A stretch of 64,000 nt of DNA from Struthio camelus (Eukaryota > Chordata > Aves > Struthioniformes > Struthionidae). The stretch's first letter is position 1, and each line of letters begins with the position of its first letter. Below are positions 26,501 to 38,100 of the stretch, piece by piece. The notes under the pieces were generated by a model. It worked only from the letters and a program-made list of their open reading frames with translations, was not told where the DNA came from and ran no database searches. The stretch lies in NCBI RefSeq assembly GCF_040807025.1, contig NC_090946.1, forward strand, positions 83,202,641 to 83,266,640, in the 5' to 3' direction. Position numbers and translations under genes: made by a program.

Positions 26501-27989
26501 GCACCCACTCTGCAGCACCAGGCAGAAGCTCCCAGGTCCATGGTGGATGCCTAAGCGAGCCACAAGCTCGGTGGCATCCCCTCCCAGTCCCGCTCTGAAA
26601 GTGGATCTGTTGGCATCAGTGCCTGTTTGCTTGAGAAGAGCTGTGCTGGGGTCTTCCTGCTTACTGAGGAAACAAACGCTGCTGCGGAGGGAGTGATTTC
26701 CTCACAGAACGAAACACAGTGGGAAAGGGATTATTCCCGCGGAGAGAAATGAAGGAAAAACTGTCAGGAAGAGCGCCGGGAAGCAGCCAGGGCAGTGTTG
26801 TGCGAAGAAGGCAAGTTTCTCCACTGAAGGTACAGCTTGTTCGAATCAAGACAGTAAGAGATGATGTCAATGTTCGCTGTATTTTTTTATTCTGGCTATT
26901 AAATATCTACAGAAATGCTCCACCTTGATAATGGGCTGTACTTATTTTCCTATTACTATTTTTGGCTGTCATTAACCTTTTGTGTTCTGAGCAAAACTGC
27001 AATCAAACACGGTGAGGTCTGTTGCGCCAAGGCATTGGCTTCTGTTACTATGCTGCACAGGTACTACTCATTTTCTGCAGAGAAAAATTGCAGCACCACC
27101 TGCTGTAAATAAAATTATTGTAACATTTTTTTTTCCTGAATTGAAGTGTACCATTTATAAATAGCTTATCTGAATGGCATTTACTGCTGTTTTCTTTTCT
27201 AACAGCAGCAGGCTTCCAATCACTGGAAACTCGTGGTTATTAAAACATAGTAAATTGGACTGCAAGTTAAAAACTCTTATTCTTTTCTAAAGAACTGATT
27301 GCTATACGGGCTTGCTGAATTTTAAAACCAAAAGGGAAAGGAAACTTTTTCATCTCTGTATGTCTCAAGAATACTAACAATCTTGATCCTGCTGACCATT
27401 TGTCTTGAGCTGTACCATGCTTTGAGAACACCTTCTATGACTGTTACTTCTTTGTTTTACCCAGAAATAGGGTGGTAAAAGAAAATGGCTGAGAACTTAA
27501 CATCCCGGTTAAATCCAGTGCCGGCAGCTTTCTGCAGATATAGGGTTGCTGTGCAAAGCTTGCAAACTAGCCCATTCTTAGCTCTAAAACGTTCTTGTTT
27601 AGAAGTGTCCAGCCAAATTCTGGTGCTTCTGTGCTTATGGCACCGTTCCTGCAGTCACGTTGCTTCGGCTGCGCAGCAGCAGCATCCGTAAGGAACAGGC
27701 CATAGCACAAGTGCCCCGAGTCCTGCATCCCACATCTCTCTTCCTGTGAATAGCTCTCTAATTTAAGGAAATCATCATTCTGCTCAAGATAACCCTAAAA
27801 TTGCCCACATTTCATTGCCTCAAGAGCTTTTCTCCCTGTTGTCTGGCAAATGCTGAACAACACCCTGAAATGAAGGTGTTGGAGGGCCTGCCCCCATGGA
27901 TGCTCTCAGGCACTCAGCTGCAGCAGATTTTCAAATTTCCCCATTAATTTGTTTCTGACTTTTTTTTTTTTTTTTCCCCCTCCCTTCAG
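23531..27989. other. Non-coding DNA with a G-rich tract
   Basis: A G-rich stretch (GGGGGTCGGGGGGGACTGG) lies at about 23889-23907. 24360-24620 is GC-richer. Short ORFs occur on both strands with no recognisable domain. T15 followed by C-rich sequence (27961-27987) leads into the next feature. Confidence 0.4.
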
Positions 27990-28281
27990 GTGGTCTGGAT
28001 AAATAATGAAGGCTGGCACGTCCTCTATGAATATCTAACCTCTGGCAGAAAAACAGTACAAAGGCTGTATCACCAGGCAGAAAAGGCCATGTCCCTTTAT
28101 ACTGTTCCACCTTGCAAGGGCAGAGGAATATTTAAAACAGAGAAAGGGTGCGTGGTCTGCACTCAGTGCTATTAACTCACGGGACTCACCAAGGAAACAT
28201 CGCATGACACCAGCTCTGAAAAAGCCACTCCAGGCTTCCAGAAGTGTGACGACTTCACACCAGTATGTACTGGCAACTAGG
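27990..28281 (+). other. Candidate exon behind a T15-C acceptor
   Basis: A very strong polypyrimidine tract (T15 then CCCCCTCCCTTCAG) ends at 27989. CTAGG|GTAAGT at 28282 forms a donor, giving a 292-base interval. One frame is open from the first base for 61 codons and includes GWHVLYEYLTSGRKT and a Cys-rich end CVVCTQCY, then stops at 28173-28175. That leaves about 106 bases of non-coding sequence before the donor. Real coding exons rarely stop and then splice on, so a lncRNA exon or a chance arrangement is more likely than a protein gene. The T15 could also be the tail of an antisense retroposed fragment. Confidence 0.25.
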
Positions 28282-30650
28282 GTAAGTTGGATACCACAGA
28301 CTTTATGATGGCTTTGTAATTACAAGGCCTACCTGTTCTAATGCTGTGCATTAAAAATCATTATATAGGATGAAAAATAAACCTCTTAGCAGATTACTGT
28401 TGCAAAATTATATGTATGATACTTGGCTTTCTTGGAAGTAGTGAGCTTCAGTATCCATCAAGGGTAGTACAATTACTGTAATGAGCTTTTGGCAGGCTTT
28501 TTGGAAGTATAATTCTTTTTATTCTTCTGTTAAGAAAGCAAAACAAATATGTGACTCTGGAAAAGGAAGGTCTCTTCCAAACCCCTTGCTCCCCACCTTC
28601 CCCAACGCCCACACGTATACCAAAAAGAGGAGAGGGTTTTGTAAATGTCTTGCTAATGACAGCTTTTCTTCCAGAGTGATGTCTCAGAGTGTAAGCAGCT
28701 GCTTCTGGAGAATTCAACCTTGACAAGGCATCTGCTCCAACCACTTTAGATGTGGTAAAGCTGCAGGGGGAGGGATTTTCTTATAGGAATTGTCTAAACT
28801 ACTGGAATTTAAAGTGAAAATAAAGCAAGAGACAGATGGCCTGTGTCTTCTGAAGTAGCAAGGCCAGAACTAGCAATGGCGGTTCAGAGAAGCACACTGG
28901 ATCATAGAAATAGTGGCTGAGAGCTAGAAATAGTCTTGGACCCCATAAACTCTGTTATTGCGTTCCCATTTACATACGTAACATTCATGGAAATGCAATC
29001 GTGGTATGTATTATTCATCTGAAATACTATTCAAACCTCTGATTTCTGCTTTTCAGAAACCGTGAGCCTGGTTCTCTCTTTCGCTGCATTTGCCCCCTCT
29101 TAATGACTAAAGAAAATACAACGTTTTGTAGGAGTCTGCGCTTTGCTGGGAGAAGGGAGGTGCTGTCATTCCACGTGTTTGGATGTCTGTATGTGTGGTG
29201 TACAGTCTGCCAGCAGTCCCTAAGAGGGCACCAGTCTACTACACAGTCCTGTTCCCAACAGTGGGCAGCCCAAAGAGCTGCTGGAGATGGGGCACAGTGA
29301 GGAGCACCCGTGCAAAGCCTTGCTGCTGGGTCTAGACTCTGACCACAGCTGACGGTCTTAATCGCCCCCAAGATCTGCGGTAAGTAGGCCTGGCTGCAGG
29401 AAGTCTGGCTGAGAGAAGAGATAATTCGGTGGCGCTTCAGTGAGCTTTGCTGTTGGTGCTGGCGAGCTCACCCCGGGAAAAATGCCCGTGCCCTGGAGGG
29501 CTGCAGTGGATACCCTGGAAAACTCCCAGCCAGGCAGGCACCAGCAGAAACTGTTATCGCTTAAGCTTTTACAGTGTTTTTTCAGTGATGTGTTCTGGGG
29601 AATAACTGAAAATCTCAAGTCTCGCTAGTTTGGGGTCTCCCCACAGAAGTAAGAGGTGACTTCTGCCACTGCACTGAGCTTCTGGAGGGCCAGCAGGGCT
29701 GGCCCGGACTGCAGAGAGTGCAGCTGCCAGAGTGAATCCGCTCCCCACTAATTAGCTCTGTAATTAAGGGTTAGAATAGCCTGAGTGGTTCTTTGGTGAC
29801 AGTGGGAGGCTGCATTCACAGAAAGCCGAAGAGATTAGGGTTTCTGAAAAGGCTGTAGACTGAAAATCAGCATGCGGGAAACAAAAGGAGGAATGTCTCT
29901 TTCTGCAGAGGGGATTTTATCTAGGCAGTCCAACTTCCCAGTTTAACGTTGTAAGCACTGAGCTCCAAAATAGAAATAGAGGTTGCCACCATGTCCTCTG
30001 TTTTTTTTCTACCCTGAAGAAATGAAAGTCTGGAACATCAAACTGAACTGCTTTCGTATTGTGTTTAATAGCCAAGGGGGCCATTAAATTTGACTTGAAT
30101 TTACAAATAACTTCAGCTTCCCTGGTAAGAGGTAGAGGAGACTGAGGGAACATCACAAATGTCAGCATGCTGTCCTCCAGATGGTCTCTGTCCTACCTCT
30201 GTCTAAGTGGATATACTGTCTTTATTACTGCAAACTCTCACACCTCCATGCATTTGCTGTGTTGATACCTTTTCCCTCCTAATAATCGCCATGCTCACGT
30301 GGGGAGAAACTAAAGCACACCAGAAGGAAGGCGTCTACAGAGGAGCCTGGAGGGATTTCACAGGCAGATGATGCTTTGGCCTGAGTCCTCGCTTGCTGTG
30401 CTGTTTCGCTGATCAGCGTTGTTTGGGTGCAGGGATCACGTGCTGTCTGGGATCCTCGCGGTGGGATCGCGTGCTTTCTCTTGATCACCTCCACTTCCTC
30501 TGTAGAAAGAATAGCATGCAGATAAAAGAAAGAAAAAGGAAAGCTTTAATTTTGTCTCACTGCCCCCAGTGGCACCTGTGCTGCTGTCGGGAGCCCTGGC
30601 CTGCAGCAATGCATTCCCAGGGCGCGATGAAGAAGCAAAGAATCAGGGTA
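28282..30650. other. Non-coding DNA, possible weak CR1/L3 trace
   Basis: GGATCATAGAAATAGTGGCT with AGCTAGAAATAGTC at about 28903-28937 faintly resembles the antisense 3' end of CR1/MIR-type elements, but it is too short to call. CACAGCTGACGGTCTTAATC at about 29343-29362 precedes a donor-like GCG|GTAAGT at 29380 with no obvious acceptor. Otherwise only short ORFs are present. Confidence 0.3.
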
Positions 30651-30703
30651 AAATCAGGAATTCAGTATAAAAACAGCAAAAAATCAGGAATTCAGTATAA
30701 AAA
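30651..30703. repeat. 23-bp direct duplication, 30-bp period
   Basis: The 23-base unit beginning AAATCAGGAATTCAGTAT and ending AAAAA occurs exactly at 30651-30673 and 30681-30703. A partial copy (AATCAGGGT) lies just upstream. It is most simply a recent tandem duplication. Confidence 0.9.
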
Positions 30704-33700
30704 TAGCCCCAACAGGCTGGGCCTGACCATGCTAAACCTCAGTTAGCAAGAGGCAAAATGTTTGTTTTGCTTCCTGCAGCACCCACCAGGCAGGCAGAAG
30801 GCTGTCGCGTCAGCACGGACATCCATCATACCGCTGGCTGTGACTTTGCTTGTAAGGAGAGGAAAAGGGTCCAGGCGGAGCTCGGGAGCTGGGGAGGCTC
30901 CTTCGGCAGCCGCTCCCCAGCCCTGCCTTCCCTCCCTGCAGCTCGCGTTGCCTACAATAATGGTCACAAATAGATGGACTTTTTTTCCCCCCCGTCAGTT
31001 GATGAATTGATGACTTATGAATACATTTCTGTTATATGACTGGCTCTGTCGACCTCTAAGGAATATTCATAATAAAAAAGATTGACAGAAAATAAAGAAT
31101 GCAAATGCATTTTGAGCAGCTAATATTTTTTTTTTTTCCTCATGCTGCCAGCTCAATTTTCAGGGCAGTAAAAAGTAGTGCTTCTGCAGTACGGAACTGA
31201 TCTTGATGGCAAATTAGCTGGAGCCTCACTAATGGGAAACAGCTTGGCTCCTGCAGAGTGCAGGAGCATCCCAGCGACTCCCCCCGGCACAGGTCACGAA
31301 TCACTCGGCGCGAGCTGGCACCACCCGCTCCTAGAGCGGGAGAGCCTGGGCTGCTTGCACGCACTTTAAAAATACTCAGGACAAAGACGAGTTGTTCGCA
31401 GGTTGAAAATATATCTCCTAGGACCCCTGAACTGGAAACCGCACCCTGCTCCCCTGGCTGTCGTTGGCAATGCTGTCTGCCCTGCCCATGAGCTGGCCTG
31501 GAGCCACCGAGGTTTGGTTGGGTTTTGTCGCCTCAGCCTCCTTGGGAACTTCTTCCTGAACCTTGCTGCTCAGACGGTCAAAAGCCTGGTCTAATTTCAT
31601 GGATTTGAAGGTTCTTATGGTTAGTTTTCCTTTGTGTTTTGGGGGGCTCCACAATTTGTGCTTTAGCTTAAATAACTCCTCTCTGGCAAGTATTCCAGAA
31701 TATGTATTTTGGTCAAGCTTGTCCCCTCTGTCATCTGTGAGGGAAAACCACTGTGGTGGCTCCATCTGCCCACAGACTCTCTGGCTTCGCTTGCTCGCAG
31801 AAACGCGATTGCTGCCCGTGCAGCGCCAGCTGAAGGTCTGAGCTCTGCTTTGGGCCATCTCCTCGCCTCCTGGCATGGCGTTGCCTCCTGATGGGAGCCT
31901 GAAATTCTCCCCTCTGATGACATGGAATGGGAGGTCATATATCCATCAATTCCCGCACTGTTTTGCGCAATCCAGAGTAATGGTTATGGGGAAAAGCCTG
32001 CAGTTTTTACAGGCTGATATTGGCACTTCTTCATGTTGAGTGCTTTTGTTTGAAACCTTAATGTCCTGTAAAGGAGGTTGTAGTGCTCATATTTCAGCAT
32101 GAGATTACTTTTAAGGGAAAGCTGCAAATTCATGTAGTTGGATAACCCTTCAGCGGAGAATTTTGGGACAGGAAAAAATAGTGCCGAGAAAATGGTTTTG
32201 TTCACGCTTCGCATGTTTTTCAGACCTTGAGAACGTGAATTTTTGTACCTTCTAGTACAAAAATCCTTTCCAGTGCTTTGATTCATCTGATAAAGGGTAG
32301 CTCCAGCAATTACACATTAGGAACGTTTTCCAGGGCAAAAAACATCCCCTTATTTGTGTAATAGACTTGAAAACAAAGCAGTTGCAGGCTACTCGGAGCA
32401 TAATAAAGGCCAAATGTATCTTGCTTACTAACTTCACCTTTAGTTAAAACTTGAAAGTGATTGTTTTGCATTTAAGTATATTCTAATAGTTGTCTGTATT
32501 GCTGCCTGTGAAAATTTAATTTCTGTGATAAATCATTTTCATGTTCAGTGTGCTGGGTGAAAAGATTCCACATTTCAAAAACTAAACTGTCTCTATATTA
32601 ACACAACTATTTACAAAGAGGCTGCAATTGCTACTAGCATTCAAGTCTTGTGCGTACAGATGGGTTTCCCAGTGCTGCCTCAGAATTACTTCCTCCTGCA
32701 ACCCACAGCTGTTTCTGCTAACCTCTGTGCATTTTGCATCTCTTCTTTTACCAGCGTTTGCATCTGTTCTGATAGCACTGCTGACTTACTGCAAGTAGAT
32801 TAAGTGTGTGCTTTTCTCCAGGGACACAGCCTTTCCTACTAGATCCCCGTGCTTTGAAAGATCTAGGACTTAAAGCAGAACTCCTCTTGTAGGTGGTTGC
32901 ATTGATACTGCAGGGACACTATGTCCATCTCTGTTGCTACCTCCGTCCTACAGAGTGGGATCTCTATGTGCTTCGGCATCGCTCGTGATCTCCGGTTGCC
33001 TGTGCTCTGCTACGCCAGATCTGCTGGTGGGTGAAGTTCTGCTTTCCGGACCCTGCGCTTGACTGCCTCTGCCTGGGTTTCTCTGCCTCCTGCCTCTGCT
33101 CTGCGCTTGTCACTTCTGCTGCTATTGCCCTGCTGAACCTGGTGCAGCCTGTTTCTTTTCTGCATCCTGTTGTGCTCCTGACGCCTGCTGCTTTCAGTAG
33201 CTGTTTGGTGGCTGGATCTCTTGCTCACCTGCCTTAGCAAGCCATGCTCCATGCTTGAGGTGTAGTAGGTGTAGTGGGGTTGCTCTTTGGACAGCTTTGG
33301 TGCTCTGCCCATCCCTTCTCTACTGCGCTGGTTGCCCCTCCTCCTCGTACTGTGCAATTTCTTCTTCTCTGTGGTGGCCTGTTCCGCCTCCAGCTAGTAA
33401 CGGGGATGGACAGGGCTCTTGGGTGACAGTTTCCTTTGGAAACAGTGAGGCAGGCAGCAATACCTGCTTCGGGAGATGGTCGGGTGAGAAGTCCCTTCGT
33501 TGCTGGAAGAACGAGAGAGCTGGCAGTGCATGCAGCAGCAACCGGGACCCTGAAGCGCCCTGTGGGCCGGTGTGAGTAGCCCCAGGACTTCTCCTCCAGC
33601 GTATGTCACCAAAACTGAGTGCGGGGAGGTCTGCAAATGCAGCTGGGGAAAGGCTCAGTATGTCTTTGCCTCTGGCAGATATTGCTCTGCTCTGCCAGGA

Positions 33701-34679
33701 ATGTGCGAATACGGTATACAAGAGTTCACCGTTTGGGGTCTCTCTGTGATCGGCACCTGCGCTTTGCTATGTGTCCTTCATGCCTCTTCCACTGCATACC
33801 TGGCCATCATGCTTTGTGAGTTTGTTCTGCGCTCATTCATTTCAGATACTGTAGCTTTACCTAGAAGATTGCGCTCTACAAGACTCCCTTGTCACGTGGC
33901 CCAGGCTGTCTATTTTTCTGTGCAAGAGATCTCTGATATATTGCTGAGTTGATGGTAGGGAGAAAAATCATACTTCTAAGAAAATAGAACCAGACTTTGT
34001 GCTCAAAGTACAAATAAAAGAGCTAAATGCATAGGAAAAAAAAATCAAACTGTGTAAATTATGTGTAGCGAAGGGAACAGACATGATTACGCTGCTGGGC
34101 TTGGACTGCCGCTTCTTGGTCGATTGCTTTGAAGCCCTCTGGGCTGTAACAGCCGCAGCGAGCTCGCCTGGCAAAACCCTAAATATTTTGCCGTTGGGTT
34201 AGCGAACGGAAATGGCTCACTTTGCAATCAGATGGGAACCAGAGTTAGGACAGGGCAGAGGGAGACTCCTACAGTGAGTCAAATGGAAAGCAAGGAAGGG
34301 AGAAAGCCAACCAAAATGGATGGAAAGTAGACTCAGGGAGGGAAACGAAAAAGCAAAAGTTTGTTCCCTTTTAAAAACGCGACTAATTTGGCTTCATGCA
34401 CAGTAGCGCAGTTTGCAGCCAGGGCTGAACAGCGCAATTAAAGAGGTGGTTTTCAGGGAAGGCAGAGAGCGCTGGAGAGGACTGCCAGGGTTCGGACAGA
34501 TGAGTTCAGATCTCTCTGCCCTGCCTGGCTTATTGGTCCCTGAGGGACCCCGCAGAGCGGAGAGAACAAAAGGGAAGGGTTTCTCAGGCTGCGGGGCGGT
34601 CAGGTGCTACAGCTGGATCCCTGGTTAATCTTTAAACAGCGCAGCCTGCTTTTTGTGTCGGGGAAATCTAATTTATCAC
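30704..34679. other. Non-coding DNA with a pyrimidine-rich low-complexity patch
   Basis: T12 lies at 31126-31137. 33040-33240 is an imperfect repeat of TCTGCCT/CTGCTG units on the plus strand. It opens frames on both strands (plus 33031-33237; minus 33010-33357), so those frames follow from composition. A minus-strand frame of 152 codons at 31418-31876 is discussed under rejected items. No repeat family is recognised. Confidence 0.4.
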
Positions 34680-35165
34680 GCTTCTCGCCGGATACAAGGT
34701 CACGTTTGCCACTCCGCTCAAACCAGCCCCACCGGCAAGCGGAGGGGAGGCAGGGTGTCTCCGGGTCTTGAGCATCCGCAAGGCGGGCTGGCTGTCGCGA
34801 CCAACGCCACCCCACCCCACCCCACCCCACCATGGGCTGGAGGGCGCCCAAGGTCCAGGCGTCCCCCCTTCCTGCCCGTGCTGGTGGTGGCCCGCGGCAC
34901 TCGCTGAACTGGTGTGTTGCACCACCGTCCCAGGGGGTCACCCTGAACCCCGCTGCGGGCTGCGAGGAGGCGCCGGCTGCAAAAAGCTGGCCCCGGCGAT
35001 GCTGAGCGCAGGGAAGGGGAGCCCTGTCTCGCCGCGGGCAGCGAGCGAGCGGGAAGGCACGCAGGTGGCCCTCCTGCAAGGACCGAGGGCGGAAAGGGAG
35101 CGGGTGTCGCCTGGGGGGGAGCAGCTCTGAACCCCGTGCTTCTGCCGCTCGGGTTCGATATACGT
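34680..35165. promoter_or_regulatory. CpG island
   Basis: By my count about 43 CpG dinucleotides lie in about 490 bases of roughly 64% GC, close to the number expected without CpG depletion. Flanking DNA is depleted. In vertebrates such an interval usually marks an unmethylated promoter or regulatory element. No TATA box, first exon or donor can be assigned with confidence. Several overlapping ORFs of 80-159 codons on both strands here are composition effects. A (CCCCA)n tract lies inside. Confidence 0.55.
34807..34831 (-). repeat. (CCCCA)n tract, G-quadruplex-capable on minus strand
   Basis: Four to five CCCCA units lie between AACGC and CATGGG. The minus strand therefore has at least four GGGG runs separated by single T residues, a classic intramolecular G-quadruplex sequence. 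It sits inside the CpG island, where such motifs are often found near vertebrate promoters. Function is inferred, not shown. Confidence 0.75.
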
Positions 35166-38100
35166 GCTGTCAGACACATCAGCTGCTTACATGACGCTGT
35201 CTTTCCTTTTTCTGGCGGCAGTGATTTATCTGGCGTTAAATGCCAGGTGAAATATATTTAGTGCTGCCGTCCGAGCAATTGGCAGGAGCAGAGTGCAGAA
35301 GGTGACGGCTTGACAAGGTCAAACCGCGTGTTCCCTGAGCAGGAGTCAGGCTGTGATGGGGAGAGGGGAAGCAAAACTGCTGTGTGCGTAAGTACTTCTG
35401 GAAAATGTGATGCATATGGATGCTGCTCATTTGTTGAGGGATGTAAAAAGATGTAAAAATTTAAGCCCCCATCCAGGCCTTCTGCTCGTTAACTTCCTTC
35501 TGCCCCTCAGGGATGGGTGCTGCCCAGCCCCTGCAGCCACCCGCCATGCCCGGGGTCTCCTCTCCCCGCAGAGTGCCTGGGGTGAAGATTTCCTTTTGTG
35601 GCCCCTCTAGTCCTAGTGCCATTAAAAACCTTTTCTCACCCATGCCAAAGCAGTGGATCCACAAAACAGCGATTTCATGGCTCACAAAATTGCAGTCAGT
35701 AGAGCTGGTGTCGCTGGGCTGGATGTGCAGTTTGTGATAGGGGCCTGAGCTCTAATTTTTTTCGTGCTGATGAATGCTTACAGCAAGTTACCGAGACCTG
35801 CATTTCCAAAAGCCTTTGCCTGTTTGTACTTAGAGGAGGCCGGAAGAGCCACCTGAGGCTCCTCCTTCAGCCCTTTTCTTAGGGCACCGATTACCCTCAA
35901 TACTTACGACAATACTTGGGCACTTAAGTGCACAGGTATGGCTGAGTCAGACTCTAAGCTCTTAACTTCCCACACTAGTGGATAGCTTTGAAACTTTAGA
36001 CCTTTATATGTATCTGAAATGCTCCTTTCTGCTGTTTAAAATGGAATTTTTAAAAAAATCCCTGTAATACAAACTCCTATCTGATTCTCCAAGCATTAAC
36101 AATATTGAAAAGCTCTCTCATGATATAGCTATCTTAATCACTATACTCAGATCATCTTCAGTAACCTACAGGAGGGAAATGGGCTTTCTAGCCCGTGGAA
36201 AGGTTAAGAAATAACGCTTGGTCCCCTTTGCAAAGCAATTTGGGCTCTCTGTGTGGAATTATAAGCACCAGATGAGAGCTATGCATTATTAGCCATCTCT
36301 TATCTCCAATTGACCTTTCCCAGTCGGTTTAACATCCAGTCAAAAGAAATCAGAACTTGCATTTTACGGTAACTTGGCAATATGCCTTTATCATCTATTA
36401 GACTGTCCCAGAAGTGTGTATTAACTTATCACAGAGACCATTATAGTCCATTTTTAAAAGCAGGAATAAAACCAAGGTAAAACAGTGCCAGATGGACTGT
36501 AACTGATTGATGGAGTCAGAGATACCAAATGAGTGAAAGATCCAACATGTGGCTACAGACCTTGACAAAGCCCTGGGAAGCTTGAAGGGAGACATTTTAT
36601 TATCTCGGTTGTATTGATTGAGTGACCACTGTTTCATGAACAGATCCAATCTGTCATGACATGGCTCCTCTGAGCAGCATGATAGTTTTCTCTTTTGTCA
36701 CCTCTTCTCTCCGCTTGGCCTCACTGGATGCTGAATGGTATGTGACTTGGAAATCAGGTTTCCGTTTCGGTGGATTGCATGCAAATCTAATAGTTCAAGC
36801 ATTGCAGATGGTTCTAGAAAGCCTGATCTTTCACAGCTTACAGTTAAAGGCCCCAGACGTGCTCCCTGTGCACGCGCTGGCCGTAGCCCTGACTGTTCCT
36901 GCGTACTGACTGCAGGCTGGACTATCTGCAACCACAATTGCTTTTGCCCTGATGAGAGGATCTCGTTTCTTCATGCAGAGCTGAAAGAGGTGCTTAGAGA
37001 TCTTCCTCCTGATGGTAACATCACTGCAAGCCCGGCTCCATGGGGGCATCACTGGGCTCCCCGGCTGAAGCTGCCTCCCGCTGTCAGCGCGGCCTGTCAG
37101 ATCCCTTGCTGGGTCCTCAGTCAAACCATTAAGCCCATGAAAAGGGATATCTTAATGGTGGTTATTTATGGTGGGTCTTCTCGCTTCTTGTTGCCCCCTC
37201 TGGCCCCCGTGGTGCTGCGGGCTGCCCCTTCCCAGCGCCAGACCGCGGGCTGGGGGCTGCTGGGACGGAGCTGCCGGGGCATTTATTTAGGCCAGGTTAT
37301 TTTCCTTCTGGGTTAATTCTCTGCTGCGTGGGGGTGGGAGAAGCAAGGGGCAGTAACTCTCTCTGCTGCTAGTCTCAGCCTCCAGAAACCGCCTGCCTGC
37401 TTGCATCTGAGTGTTTCAGCTAGCTCCTGGGCCCGCGCTGACCTTTCCCAAAGGCCGACTCGCGCTGACCTTTCCAGGTGGAAACAAAAGTCACAAAACA
37501 TTTCCTTTCCCTGCAGCCACCTTGTTACGCAGTTCTCCAAGGGAATGATTGTTACGTAATGAGTAACTTGAGTTCAAGTCATTTTATTCTGTTTTATGTT
37601 CGTGTCAGTTCCTGTTTTGATTAGTATTCAGTGCATTCTTGAAACAATGAATCTGCCACAGGAATAATTCTATTAAACCGTCTCTCATGAAAAATGTTCA
37701 ACTCCACTATTGCTTGAAGTAAAAATGAGGAGGAGATTGGTGGAGTGGGGGCAGCTGATGCAGGCTTGGTCCCATCCCGATATACCTGTTCCTGAAGGGA
37801 CAGTGCGGGGAAGCGGGTGATTTGGATTCAGCGAGGGGTGTGTTTGCACTATGCAGTGCTATGTAGAGAAAGAGGAGCTATATCAATAGTGGAAGCAGGA
37901 TAGCCAAAAAGCATGGGTTAATCTTGCTTGTGCTTCTCTTTCCGAGGGCCGCTTTGCTGGTGAGGAGGTTCTCTCTTCTGCCCCTTCTTGTTCTGCTGTT
38001 CCTCTTTCCGTTACAATAAGATAAATTTGTGGCAAACAGGATGTGAGAATAAGTTCTGAGAATAAAACAAGTGCACGGGGCTGGGGGTGGCCCCTGGCAG

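Noticed and set aside
31418..31876. 152-codon minus-strand frame with a Lys-rich middle (KLKHKLWSPPKHKGKL)
   Set aside because: The middle looks somewhat protein-like, but both ends are low-complexity translation, the opposite strand is also open for 92 codons, and no family is recognised. A comparative coding test would be needed to revive it.
33010..33357. Arg/Gln-rich minus-strand frame resembling a nucleic-acid-binding protein
   Set aside because: The composition is the antisense of a CTGC/TCTGCC low-complexity patch, and the plus strand is open too.
34600..35179. Overlapping long frames on both strands of the CpG island
   Set aside because: GC-rich composition removes stops in all frames. 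Repeats such as GWGGVGW are the translated (CCCCA)n tract, not a protein signal.
36735..37316. Longest open frame in the window (193 codons, plus strand)
   Set aside because: No recognisable domain, mixed composition that follows local GC, and overlapping frames open on the other strand. One frame of this size is expected by chance in 64 kb with GC-rich patches.
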